Source of the DNA: Woeseiaceae bacterium | Lineage (GTDB): Bacteria; Pseudomonadota; Gammaproteobacteria; Steroidobacterales; Woeseiaceae | Reading direction: 5' to 3' | DNA: 44,324 bases | Assembly (NCBI GenBank): GCA_013001045.1 | Contig: JABDNG010000018.1 | Coordinates: 1-44,324, forward strand | Shown here: positions 1-8,777 of the stretch, piece by piece | Position numbering within the stretch: the stretch's first letter is position 1 | How the letters are laid out: the number at the start of each line of letters is the position of its first letter | The notes under the pieces: model-generated | The model's database searches: none | What the model was told of the DNA's origin: nothing | Seen by the model: the letters and a program-made list of their open reading frames with translations, nothing else | Translations under genes and position numbers: made by a program

Positions 1-170
1 CAGCTGTGCTGCAGGAAGGAGAGGAAAAGGCTCTCGATTTCTTTTTTCCCGTGACGCCTTCTCCCCAACAGATTGAACTCACCTATGTCAACGCCCAAGG
101 AAGTCACACACTTATTGTCGATACGCAAGCTGCGCTTGCGGGCTTACACCTGTTACAAGCTGAAGAATAA
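1..170 (+). CDS. C-terminal end of an unrecognised protein (clipped)
   Basis: An open frame enters from the left edge and ends at TAA 168-170, giving the last 55 residues of a protein. The visible part holds PVTPSPQQIELTYVNAQGSH and ends LLQAEE. It has no cysteine and no membrane segment, and I do not recognise the family. The frame is open to the edge, so this may be a real gene tail. With 55 residues and no homology it could also be chance. The next gene begins 230 bases later. Confidence 0.4.
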   Translation, partial: AVLQEGEEKALDFFFPVTPSPQQIELTYVNAQGSHTLIVDTQAALAGLHLLQAEE

Positions 171-402
171 CGATTACCGACCGCTTGTGGCCGTTAGCTG
201 CCTGTCATCTTGGTGATTTCCGCGACAATTGAATGACCGCTTTCGGTGAGACCGGACGTTCGATCCTGGCTCCTCGAAATATCCACTCCGGAATGGCCGC
301 ATTGGGCCACAAAAGCGACATTGAATTAAGCTAGCTCTAAACCTGAGCAAGACCACACAGCGGCCACTCGACAAGATCTACGAACATAGTTAGGTTGAAG
401 GA

Positions 403-813
403 ATGAAGCCAACCATCATCCCGACACTCCGTTATCACGATGCCCAGTCAGCCATCAAGTGGCTGTGCGACGCGTTTGGCTTCAAAGAGCATCTGGTCGT
501 TCCTGGTGACGACGGCCGAATCGAGCACGCTCAGCTCACCTTTGGCAATGGCATGATTATGCTCGGCTCCGCCCGAGACGACGATTTCGGCGGTCTACAA
601 GCGCCCCCAAGCTCGTCCGACGCAGTTGTATGTCAGAGCTCCTACATTATTGTTCGGGCGATTGACGAGCACTATCGCGAAGCCGTTAAAGCCGGAGCGA
701 AGATCGTCATGCCTCTAACCGCGGAGGACTATGGTGGTAAGAACTACTCGTGTCGAGATCCCGAGGGATACCTATGGAACTTTGGCAGCTACGACCCATG
801 GGCGGCCACTTAG
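403..813 (+). CDS. VOC-family (glyoxalase/bleomycin-resistance fold) protein
   Basis: This 136-residue protein has the length and pattern of a single-module VOC protein. It opens with TIIPTLRYHDAQSAIKWL followed by FGFKE, the usual first beta-alpha unit in which a small domain pairs a substrate with a metal. The second half has EAGA-like text (EAVKAGAKIV) and ends DPEGYLWNFGSYDPW, which resembles the DP-x-G-x-x-W/F end of PhnB/YdfO-like glyoxalase-superfamily members. The start ATG follows GAAGGA closely. VOC proteins range from dioxygenases to antibiotic-binding proteins, so no substrate can be named. It appears to stand alone, with non-coding gaps on both sides. Confidence 0.8.
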   Translation: MKPTIIPTLRYHDAQSAIKWLCDAFGFKEHLVVPGDDGRIEHAQLTFGNGMIMLGSARDDDFGGLQAPPSSSDAVVCQSSYIIVRAIDEHYREAVKAGAKIVMPLTAEDYGGKNYSCRDPEGYLWNFGSYDPWAAT

Positions 814-1057
814 TCAGGCAGTGCAGTGGTCGACTTCGTCTCTGACACCACCGTAGTCCGCTTTTTGCCGGAAGCCGACTGTCATTTCGTTGATTTAATC
901 CGTCTCTGAACGACCGCTATTGGTGAGAGGAGGCAACCAAAACCTGAACCTAGAATATTCGCTGCTAAGTGTCCTTTCTACGCCCGATAGCTGCTGTTGG
1001 CTTAGAATGAGGCGGAGGGGCCGGCTATGGTCCCAAGCGGACATCGGAGAATCTGCG

Positions 1058-1651
1058 GTGAATGAAGCATTGCAAACTGAATTGTTGGCAATGGCGGATC
1101 GAGACGAGCGTGTGCGCTCTGAATTGGCCTCCACGGGAGAATTATTTGACGGCTACAATGCTCGCATGGCCGCGGTTCATGAACAAAACGCCAAAGAAAT
1201 TGCACGCGTTATCGAACAGTATGGCTGGCCTGGAGTCTCGCTGGTCGGCAACGAAGGAATGGAGGCCGCGTGCCTGGTTTTGCAACACGCTATTGCAAAT
1301 CCGGAGTTGCAGCGTAAATGCCTGCCGCTTCTCAAGAAGGCGGCAGAGATCGGAGATGTGCCGGCAGTACATGTCGCCTATCTCGAAGATCGCATCTGCT
1401 GTTTCGAGGGGCGACCGCAACGCTATGGAACCCAGTTCGATTGGGACGTGAATGGCGCGCTAAGCCCTCAGCCGTTAGAAGACCCGCAGCAAGTAGACCG
1501 TTATAGGGAGTCCGTTGGGCTGGGACCCTTGTCCGAAAAGACTAGGGAAATGCGGTCGCGCGCCGCAGCAGATGGTCAGGAACGACCTCGCGACTTTCAC
1601 GAGCGCCAGAAGGAGATGGATGCTTGGGCGCGCTCGGTAGGTTGGCGCTGA
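1058..1651 (+). CDS. DUF6624-like hypothetical protein
   Basis: The product is a soluble protein of about 197 residues. The frame is open from about 920, but the first 46 codons look non-coding (Arg/Ser/Trp-rich, low in acidic residues). I place the start at GTG 1058, seven bases after CGGAGA. The protein then begins VNEALQTELLAMADRDERVR. The N-terminal helix with MADRDERVR, the later YGWPGVSLVG and the AWLVLQHA-like text (ACLVLQHAIANPELQR) match my recollection of DUF6624, a family of unknown function. Next come LLKKAAEIGDVPAVHVAYLEDRI and YGTQFDW, also typical of that family. There is no signal peptide and no operon partner. Confidence 0.65.
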   Translation: MNEALQTELLAMADRDERVRSELASTGELFDGYNARMAAVHEQNAKEIARVIEQYGWPGVSLVGNEGMEAACLVLQHAIANPELQRKCLPLLKKAAEIGDVPAVHVAYLEDRICCFEGRPQRYGTQFDWDVNGALSPQPLEDPQQVDRYRESVGLGPLSEKTREMRSRAAADGQERPRDFHERQKEMDAWARSVGWR

Positions 1652-1728
1652 GTAGCCGCTCGCGGCTGAAACCCGGACATTTCATTGTGAGACAGTCTCA
1701 CCGCGATAAACCCGCGGAGATTCTTGCC

Positions 1729-2484
1729 TCACCGCAAAACGCGGGCTACACCTTCCCTCACAGCAAGTAATAACGCGATAAGCGCCAGGCTTGTCGCGGC
1801 GCCGGACACCGCCGGTGTTTCGGACTGCATAACAGCAATTCCATAAGCGGCCCAGGCGACGACGAGAACGAATACTGCATCGCCGAAACGCAGGACCATC
1901 GTCGCGCCAATTGCCCCGGCTACGGCCAGTTTCAAGAGCGTCCAGCTTATGGCTGTCAGGCCGATATTGTCCCAGCCATTTCCAGTCTGCACGGCACTGA
2001 TATTCGCGATGGTCGCGAGCGTGATCCAGCCTGTGTAGAGACTGAAGGGTAAATGCAAAACCAGGTGCTGCGCCATCGAGGCCCGCGCAATACGCGCAAG
2101 CAGGGCACGATAAATCAGCACTAACGTAATAAGCAGCACCAGCATAATCAGCAGCGAGAGATTCAGCAGGTCGTAATGCCAGGCCACGAGCCAGCTGGCA
2201 TTGGCCACGCAATTGAACTGGAATAGCCGACTGATGCCGGCAATCGTTTCGTTGTTGCGTTGTGACGGCAATGACTGGTAAATCACGAATGCCATCAAGG
2301 CCAAATAGATGACACCCCAGATTGAGAACGTAAAACCGGCAGGCGTAAACAGTGACGGATATTTCGCCGAAATCTCGGGCATGGACTGTCCGTTGATCGG
2401 CAACGTGTTGGACAGCACATTTACCACAATGACCAGTGCGAACGCGGCGCAGTTGCCGCCCCAGTCAGACAGTGTTCTTTGCAT
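1729..2484 (-). CDS. TspO/MBR-like tryptophan-rich sensory family membrane protein
   Basis: This 251-residue, very hydrophobic protein has about seven predicted membrane spans. The stretch FTPAGFTFSIWGVIYLALM is the recognisable family segment of the long TspO/MBR-like proteins, in which a Pro-Ala-Gly-x-x-F-x-x-W-G-x-I-Y motif sits in the second span. Classical TspO is about 160 residues, so this is the extended type. The family binds porphyrins and other hydrophobic ligands, but the role of the long form is not settled. It lies 23 bases downstream of the cyclase-fold gene on the same strand and probably shares its transcript. The ribosome site before ATG 2484 (GGGAAACAAG) is weak. Confidence 0.7.
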   Translation of the reverse strand: MQRTLSDWGGNCAAFALVIVVNVLSNTLPINGQSMPEISAKYPSLFTPAGFTFSIWGVIYLALMAFVIYQSLPSQRNNETIAGISRLFQFNCVANASWLVAWHYDLLNLSLLIMLVLLITLVLIYRALLARIARASMAQHLVLHLPFSLYTGWITLATIANISAVQTGNGWDNIGLTAISWTLLKLAVAGAIGATMVLRFGDAVFVLVVAWAAYGIAVMQSETPAVSGAATSLALIALLLAVREGVARVLR

Positions 2485-2507
2485 TAATCTTGTTTCCCTG
2501 GCGTCAG

Positions 2508-3746
2508 CTAGATGGGGACGATCGTCGGGAGCTTCCGGTCCTGTATACCGAGCAGAATTGGTCGCGCCGTTTCTCGGTAAATGTTCACTTTGGCATTGAA
2601 AGCAACGCGCGACAGTCCGTGTTTGTCCTTTATCGTGAGCCGGCGAATATTGAATTTACCGTCACCGATATTCTCGCCCGTCAGGTAGCACTTTATGGCG
2701 GTAACGCGTTCGCCGGACAGTTCCATGCCGCTCAATCGTGACAGGTTTCCCTGGGCGCGCTGCAGGAATGTCACAGCGTCGATATTCGGGTCGACATAAT
2801 TCTCGTCTTTCTCGAGGTCTTCATCGATATCGGCCATAAAGTCGCCCACCAGTATTTGACCGGGCAACGCGCCATCGATCATGCGTGCCAGCTCCACGGT
2901 TACATCGCCGACAATAAAGTCGTGCAAAGTTGGATTGAGGCCGTCCGCCTGGTGGAATTCATAGCAGCTTCCAACGTGAAAACAGGCACGCAGGCGCGGC
3001 ACCGCTTTCGACGCGGACTTACTTCGTGCGATGGCGTTGTCTGCGAGGACGATGTGCATGAGGTGATAGAGATTCACGCTAGCCTCGAGCCCATCGTCGC
3101 GGTTCCAGATATAAAAACCGTCGCCGCTCGATGATCGTGCGAAATTAAGGTCTACGTTTTGTTCGAGCATCTTTGCGTGTGCAGAATTCAACGAGTAGGA
3201 CAGGCTGTTGAGTTGTGTCATTTGTTCAAACGGCGTCAGCAGTCCGAAGCCGACAATATCGAACAGAGTCACGGCCCGACTCGCGACGTAATTGATGCCA
3301 TAGCGCTGGATCATTTTCTCGATGATCTGCGTTTCTACGCGGCTGCCCGTCAATGGCTGCCGAAGTGGCACGTGGATTGGCTCGACCTGAAGCAATCGCG
3401 CGACCTTTTGCATTTGCGTTACTGACAGCTGGCGGTCGCCGGAAATCAGCTCCGTGATGAAACGCGGCGACAGGGTCGGGGGACGTCCGTCGGCCTGGGG
3501 AGACGTGTATTCCGCAATCGCGTAATGGGGAACCACGAGAATCGAGACGCCTTCATCGACGGGTGACCAGCTCAGGATATTGTTCTGTCCGAGTGACCAG
3601 TGGCCGTGAAGGCATTTTTCGAGGTGCACGAGGTTGCTGCGCTGCCGAAGGCCCATCTGTTGGGCCAGCCCAGCCAATTGGTCCAGATAGGGCGAATAGT
3701 TCGCTATTCGTCGAATCCCCGATTGCGACAGATCTTCTAATTCCAT
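2508..3746 (-). CDS. Class III nucleotide-cyclase-fold protein with altered substrate residues
   Basis: This 412-residue soluble protein has an N-terminal helical part of about 150 residues with no family I recognise. Residues ~155-310 look like a class III adenylyl/guanylyl cyclase homology domain. AVTLFDIVGF supplies the first metal Asp (D163). SSSGDGF supplies the second (D209), 46 residues on, close to the usual ~44. VGDVTVELARMI matches the G-D-x-V-N-x-A-x-R helix and keeps Arg288. Two things differ from active cyclases. The base-selecting Lys four residues before the second Asp is Ser205, and the Asn of the helix is replaced by Val284. The protein may be a divergent cyclase or a nucleotide-binding sensor. 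It is upstream of, and likely cotranscribed with, the TspO-like gene. Confidence 0.6.
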   Translation of the reverse strand: MELEDLSQSGIRRIANYSPYLDQLAGLAQQMGLRQRSNLVHLEKCLHGHWSLGQNNILSWSPVDEGVSILVVPHYAIAEYTSPQADGRPPTLSPRFITELISGDRQLSVTQMQKVARLLQVEPIHVPLRQPLTGSRVETQIIEKMIQRYGINYVASRAVTLFDIVGFGLLTPFEQMTQLNSLSYSLNSAHAKMLEQNVDLNFARSSSGDGFYIWNRDDGLEASVNLYHLMHIVLADNAIARSKSASKAVPRLRACFHVGSCYEFHQADGLNPTLHDFIVGDVTVELARMIDGALPGQILVGDFMADIDEDLEKDENYVDPNIDAVTFLQRAQGNLSRLSGMELSGERVTAIKCYLTGENIGDGKFNIRRLTIKDKHGLSRVAFNAKVNIYRETARPILLGIQDRKLPTIVPI

Positions 3747-3913
3747 GCGTATGCCTGCAGCGACTTCCGCGAACCGGTATTCTCTGCCACAGTTCGCTCA
3801 GCACAACGTAATCAACTCTTGTTGGCAGCGCAAGCATTATCAAGAAGTTGACGTATCTATTTTATTTTGAAGAAATTTAGCTTGCACGCGCCCGGACTGA
3901 TTTAACATAAGTA

Positions 3914-4900
3914 ATGATAGCAGCAGGACCAGATATTGCGGATATTGGGGCATTGCGCGAACGTCTTGCCCAAAAAACGACGCTTACACCCGTAATCCGC
4001 TGCGCGGCGATCGAGGATGCGATCGGCGGCGATACCCAGGTCTACGCGAAACTCGAGTTTCTCCAGCGCACCGGGACGTTCAAGGCCCGGGGTGCGCTTG
4101 CGACCTTGTATGCACTGACTCCCGAGCAATTGGCAGCAGGTGTTACCGCCGTTAGCGCCGGCAATCATGCGATCGCGACGGCCTTTGCGGCACAGGCGGT
4201 TGGCACGACGGCGAAGGTGGTAATGACGCGTTCCGCGAATCCTTCGCGGGTCGAGGCCTGCCGCTCCTATGGGGCCGAGGTCGTGTTGGCCGATGATGTC
4301 CACCAGGCTTTTGCAGTCGCCGAGGGTATTCAAGAAACGGAAGGGCGGTACTTCGTGCATCCATTTGAGGGGCCCGCCGTCGCGTTGGGGACCGGCACTC
4401 TAGGGCTGGAGATTTGCGAGCAATGTTCCGATTTTGACGCGGTCATCGTGCCTGTCGGCGGTGGCGGACTGATTGGCGGTATTGCGAACGCTGTCAAGCG
4501 ATTGCGGCCTGCCAGCGAAGTCATTGGCGTCGAGCCGGAAGGTGCGGACACGATGCATCGCAGCCTGGCGAGCGGCGAGCCGATGAAGATTGATGCCGTT
4601 CATACCATTGCCGACAGCCTGGGCGCACCCTTTGCGCTGCCGTACTCGTTTGGCCTTTGCCAAATGCATGTGGATCGCCTCGCGATGGTCGATGACATGC
4701 AGCTTCGCCAGGCAATGGGGTTCTTGTTCCGGGCAATGAAGATTGCTGTCGAGCCAGCGTGCGCGGCCAGCACGGCCGCGTTGTTGGGACCATTGCGTCA
4801 GGATCTCACGGGAAAGCGCGTCGTTCTCGTAATGTGTGGCAGCAACATCGACTGGGCTACCTTTGAAGAACAAGCAATTTTCGATGACGATGTTGATTGA
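3914..4900 (+). CDS. PLP-dependent threonine/serine dehydratase-family enzyme
   Basis: This 328-residue fold-type II PLP enzyme carries the Schiff-base lysine in TGTFKARGA (K57), where family members usually have SFKxRGA. The phosphate-binding glycine loop is VGGGGLIGG. The substrate-side VSAGNHA sits where dehydratases read SxGNHA/SAGNHAQ. There is no C-terminal ACT-like regulatory domain, so it resembles the short catabolic threonine dehydratase/serine dehydratase type rather than biosynthetic IlvA. Deamination of threonine to 2-oxobutyrate is the likeliest reaction, but serine or a modified amino acid is possible. Its 3' end overlaps the next gene by 17 bases, so the two are probably translated together. 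Confidence 0.8.
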   Translation: MIAAGPDIADIGALRERLAQKTTLTPVIRCAAIEDAIGGDTQVYAKLEFLQRTGTFKARGALATLYALTPEQLAAGVTAVSAGNHAIATAFAAQAVGTTAKVVMTRSANPSRVEACRSYGAEVVLADDVHQAFAVAEGIQETEGRYFVHPFEGPAVALGTGTLGLEICEQCSDFDAVIVPVGGGGLIGGIANAVKRLRPASEVIGVEPEGADTMHRSLASGEPMKIDAVHTIADSLGAPFALPYSFGLCQMHVDRLAMVDDMQLRQAMGFLFRAMKIAVEPACAASTAALLGPLRQDLTGKRVVLVMCGSNIDWATFEEQAIFDDDVD

Positions 4901-6278
4901 TCAGCTAAAGGCGATCGTCGGTCCGGACGCCTGGAAAACAGACCCGGCAGAAATGCAGCCAAACCTGACTGAATGGCGCGGCCTCGTGTTCGGTAAGACA
5001 CCGATTCTGCTTGAGCCAGCGAATACCGGGGAAGTCGTTCAGATTGTGCGCGCCTGCGCGCAGGCGGGCGTTTCGATTGTGCCGCAGGGTGGCAACACGG
5101 GGCTGTGCGCGGGGGCGGTCCCCGACGAATCCGGGGAACAAATCCTGTTGTCATTGAAGAGAATGAATCGGATACGCAGCGTCGACGCCTTCGATTTTTC
5201 GATGGAGGTGGAGGCAGGCTGCGTGCTGGCGGATATACAGGCCGCGGCCAGGGACGCCGATCGATATTTTCCGCTTAGCCTGGGGGCTGAAGGCAGCTGC
5301 CATATCGGTGGCAACCTCTCTACGAACGCGGGTGGAGTCAATGTCATTCGTTATGGGACGGCGCGAGCACTCGTCCTCGGCCTTGAGGTCGTGCTGGCGG
5401 ATGGCACCGTGCTGGATGGCTTGAGAACGCTGCGCAAGGACACGGCTGGATACGATCTCAAGCAGCTGTTTGTCGGTAGCGAAGGGACGCTAGGGATCAT
5501 TACAGCCGCAACGCTGCGGCTGTTTCCCGATCCGGGCGAAACGTCGACGGCACTTGTCGCGCTCAGCGAAAGTGGTGATGCCGTTCGCTTACTGGCGCAC
5601 CTGCGCGGGTCGCTGGCAGATCGTATCGAGGCGTTCGAGCTGGTGTCGCATCGGGTCTTCTCGTTGGTCGAAGAACATATCCCCAATGCCAGGCTGCCGT
5701 TCGAGGAGACCTACCCCTGGTATGTGCTTATCGAGGCAGCGACCGGACGTAACCCTGACGAACTCGAAAATGCGCTGGTGAATGTGGCGGAGGAAGTCTC
5801 GATCCTCGACGCTGTCATTGCCAAGAATTCGAGCGAAGCCGAAGATCTCTGGCGCTTGCGCCATTCGATCGCTGAGGCGGAACGTCACGACGGAGTCGGT
5901 CTGAAGCATGATATCTCGGTGCCGATCGGCCGTATGCAGGAGTTCCTCATTCGCGGTGATGCATTGCTCGAATCAACGATGCCCGAGGCTGGCTTGCTGG
6001 CATTCGGGCACGTTGGCGATGGCAATTTGCACTATAATGTTTCATTGCCGAGTGACTTGACAGCTGAGGCCCACAGCGAGGCTGGGGCGCGCATCACGCA
6101 TGGCATTTACGATCTGGTGGCGGAGCTGGGCGGCAGTTTCAGTGCCGAACATGGCGTAGGCCGTCTGAAAAAGGCGCAGCTGCGAGAATATCGCAGTACC
6201 GCGGAATTGGACTTGATGAAGCGCCTGAAGGCCGCACTGGATCCGCAAAATATTCTTAATCCCGGGAAGGTAATTTGA
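4884..6278 (+). CDS. FAD-binding D-2-hydroxyacid dehydrogenase (GlcD/D2HGDH-like)
   Basis: The product is a 464-residue flavoenzyme of the vanillyl-alcohol-oxidase fold. The N-terminal FAD domain has PQGGNTGLCAGAVPDE and IGGNLSTNAGG, both typical of D-2-hydroxyglutarate/D-lactate dehydrogenases. VGSEGTLGIIT follows. The C-terminal cap has FGHVGDGNLHYN, which holds metal-binding histidines, and EHGVGRLK near the end. Such enzymes oxidise D-2-hydroxyacids to 2-oxoacids and pass electrons to ETF or quinones. etfAB are in this same window, though far downstream. I choose ATG 4884 (MTMLIDQLK). The open frame goes back to 4836, but those codons overlap the previous gene and add no conserved sequence. 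The exact substrate is open. Confidence 0.85.
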   Translation: MTMLIDQLKAIVGPDAWKTDPAEMQPNLTEWRGLVFGKTPILLEPANTGEVVQIVRACAQAGVSIVPQGGNTGLCAGAVPDESGEQILLSLKRMNRIRSVDAFDFSMEVEAGCVLADIQAAARDADRYFPLSLGAEGSCHIGGNLSTNAGGVNVIRYGTARALVLGLEVVLADGTVLDGLRTLRKDTAGYDLKQLFVGSEGTLGIITAATLRLFPDPGETSTALVALSESGDAVRLLAHLRGSLADRIEAFELVSHRVFSLVEEHIPNARLPFEETYPWYVLIEAATGRNPDELENALVNVAEEVSILDAVIAKNSSEAEDLWRLRHSIAEAERHDGVGLKHDISVPIGRMQEFLIRGDALLESTMPEAGLLAFGHVGDGNLHYNVSLPSDLTAEAHSEAGARITHGIYDLVAELGGSFSAEHGVGRLKKAQLREYRSTAELDLMKRLKAALDPQNILNPGKVI

Positions 6279-6330
6279 CGACCAGTTCCGGTACTGAGCG
6301 TTGCTCAGTCAGTAAACTGGTGTGCTAATC

Positions 6331-8709
6331 ATGAGTGCAAACTTCAACAATATCCGCAGCGCGTTCAGCGACCAGCTGGCAAGCTTCGAGAGCCAGCGCG
6401 AAGGCTCGGTCGATGATGCCGATATGCTGGCAAGGATCCAGCAAGGCGTCGGTAGCCTGCTCGCTACAAGTCCCGATAGTGAGGCGGAGATTCGGCGCGT
6501 TCTGCAGGAACGTTACGATAGTGGATCGCTCCATGAAGAGACCTTCCGGTCGGTGCAGTCGATGCTCGATCGTCACATAACCGAAGATGTCCCGACCAGT
6601 CCGACCGATCGAACTCTGGGCCGCAAGGGAACACCCAAGGTCCGTGCGACACCCAAGACGGTTGCCAGACCCACGGTCCGTGACGAGGTCGAGGTGCCGG
6701 CCGGCGACGATGCCTTCGGGACAACCACCGTGATTCCGCACGATGAAGTTCCAATCGCGTTGGCGGAGTCTCGGGTTCAGGTCGGGTCCTTGTTGCGGGA
6801 TCGCTTTCTGCTGCAGGAAAAAGTCGCGGGCGGCAGCATGGGCGTCGTATACAAGGCGCTTGATCGTCGTCTCGCCGAAGCCGAGGCGGAAGAGCCGTGG
6901 GTGGCCATCAAGGTGCTGTCACCGCAGCTGGCCGAAAACGTGCAGGCGTTGCGCGCGTTGCAACAAGAGGCGACAAAGGGTCGTTGCCTGATTCATCCGA
7001 ATATCGTGCGATTCATCGACATGGATCGGGACGATGATCTGCATTTTCTCATCATGGAGTGGCTCGAGGGCCGCACGCTGGCCAGTATCCTGGATTCGGC
7101 CGACGCCGGCTGTATCGATCATGATGCGGCGTTTCGCATCGTCGCTCAGATAGGCGATGCGCTCGATTACGCCCACCGATGCGGCATCGTACACGCGGAT
7201 GTCAAACCCGGGAATATTATGATCATGCCGAACGGCGATGCGAAGTTGTTCGACTTCGGCGTGGCGCGCGTACGGCAGCAAAAGTCCGACACCGCGTTTA
7301 ATCCGGGCGTACTCGGCGCATTGACACCAGCTTACTCCAGTATGCAAGTCTTGACGGGCGAAGAGCCGGTTGCCTCTGACGACGTGTTCTCGCTGGCCTG
7401 TCTGCTGTACCGGTTGGTTGCGGGACACCGCGTGTTCGGTCCGCGCAATGCCGCAGAAGCCTCCCAGGAAGGCATGAAGCCACAGCGGCCGCAGGGTCTC
7501 AGCGATGGCCAATGGCGAGCTTTGAAAAAAGCGCTGTCTTACGCCCGCGTCATGCGCTTCCCCTCGGTCGAAGAATTTGTTAGTGCCCTGCAAAGCGGCG
7601 CTGATGATACGGCGAGCCTCGATACCTCTGAGATTGTCGAGGTCGAACAAAGCGCCGGAAAAGGCAAGTGGATTGCGGCACTTATCGTTCTGCTGGGTCT
7701 CGCGGGTGTTGCGGCCGTTCAGCTGGGTGTTGTCGATCTCCGATTAGATGATGTAATCGAACGCGTGCAAAGCGTGGTCGATCGAGAACCGCTCGAGCCT
7801 GTACTGCCACCGCCAGATGTATCGCCGGAGCCCGTGCCCGATGCTACTGCCATCGAATCTGTAGCCGATACATCCGAGCCATCGGTGGAATTGTTCAGTG
7901 AGCCCGTAATAGAAGAGACACCTGAGGAGCCGCTCATCGATTTTTCGACGCTGCCTCCTGCCGATGTCGAGGTCTCTTTCACCATGGGTTCATGGGCGGC
8001 CGCCGATTTCAAAGTGCGACTGCGTGAGAATGATGGTCCCGTCATAGTCGATTTTGTGCGACGCGGCAGGCTCGGCGCGCCACTCGTTCTGAAACTGGAG
8101 GAAGTCGGCTTCAGTGGCAATCGGTCGCCCTGGGCGTCACGCCAATACACGCTTTCAGATTCGGGTATCGTTCGTTTTCCCGCTGGCCAGAACCGCAGTC
8201 GCATCACGTTGCGAATGGCGTCGGATTCGATGCGCGAAGCGGATCAAATATCGACATTACGCTTGCGCGAAGTGGATTCCGCGGAGTCGGAGTTAGCTGT
8301 CCTGTACGTGACGCTCGAAGACGATGACCAGCGGGCGTTCGAAGCGGAGCTGCCCGTGAACACGATTGGTTTTGCGTCCAGCCAGGCTTCGATCCGGGAG
8401 ACCGACCCTGCGGTACAAATCGATCTTGTGCGTTTCAACCCGGACTCCTCGCGCGTACTCGTCCCTTATACCGTTAACGATGTTACGGCAACCGAGGGCG
8501 AGGATTATTTCGCACCTGGCGACTACACCATTTCGTTCGGGCCCGGCCAGCGGTCGGCACGGCTGTTGATTCCGCTGGTACAGGATTCCCGCGTGGAGGG
8601 GGACGAAATCTTCGTCGTTGAACTAGCGCTGCCCAGCGACCTCGCGGTCAAAGATGTCCACCAACGCGTCGCTGTAATGATTGTCGACGACGAGCCGCAA
8701 ACCCGCTGA
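6331..8709 (+). CDS. Membrane Ser/Thr protein kinase with C-terminal Calx-beta domains
   Basis: The product is 792 residues in four parts. Residues 1 to ~150 are polar and probably disordered. Residues ~155-420 form a Hanks-type kinase domain: the glycine loop is VAGGSMGVVYKALD, VAIKVL gives Lys194, HADVKPGN gives the catalytic base Asp290, and DFGVAR gives Asp308. A single membrane span follows at about 447-468 (WIAALIVLLGLAGVAAVQLG). Then come a Pro/Glu-rich linker and two Calx-beta-like repeats (~555-790) with acidic turns such as EGEDYFAPGDYTISFGPGQ and LEDDDQ. The kinase should be cytoplasmic and the Calx-beta repeats periplasmic, where such repeats usually bind calcium. HRD is HAD here, a common bacterial variant. 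No phosphatase or FHA partner is adjacent. Confidence 0.85.
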   Translation: MSANFNNIRSAFSDQLASFESQREGSVDDADMLARIQQGVGSLLATSPDSEAEIRRVLQERYDSGSLHEETFRSVQSMLDRHITEDVPTSPTDRTLGRKGTPKVRATPKTVARPTVRDEVEVPAGDDAFGTTTVIPHDEVPIALAESRVQVGSLLRDRFLLQEKVAGGSMGVVYKALDRRLAEAEAEEPWVAIKVLSPQLAENVQALRALQQEATKGRCLIHPNIVRFIDMDRDDDLHFLIMEWLEGRTLASILDSADAGCIDHDAAFRIVAQIGDALDYAHRCGIVHADVKPGNIMIMPNGDAKLFDFGVARVRQQKSDTAFNPGVLGALTPAYSSMQVLTGEEPVASDDVFSLACLLYRLVAGHRVFGPRNAAEASQEGMKPQRPQGLSDGQWRALKKALSYARVMRFPSVEEFVSALQSGADDTASLDTSEIVEVEQSAGKGKWIAALIVLLGLAGVAAVQLGVVDLRLDDVIERVQSVVDREPLEPVLPPPDVSPEPVPDATAIESVADTSEPSVELFSEPVIEETPEEPLIDFSTLPPADVEVSFTMGSWAAADFKVRLRENDGPVIVDFVRRGRLGAPLVLKLEEVGFSGNRSPWASRQYTLSDSGIVRFPAGQNRSRITLRMASDSMREADQISTLRLREVDSAESELAVLYVTLEDDDQRAFEAELPVNTIGFASSQASIRETDPAVQIDLVRFNPDSSRVLVPYTVNDVTATEGEDYFAPGDYTISFGPGQRSARLLIPLVQDSRVEGDEIFVVELALPSDLAVKDVHQRVAVMIVDDEPQTR

Positions 8710-8777
8710 TTTGCTGATAGACTGCCGCTCCGACCCCTCGGGGCACACTGGCAGCCATCCCGGAGCAAATCACCAGC

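Noticed and set aside
174-374. 66-codon minus-strand ORF in the first intergenic gap
   Set aside because: It is Cys/Arg-rich with no family resemblance, typical of a random open frame in GC-rich DNA.
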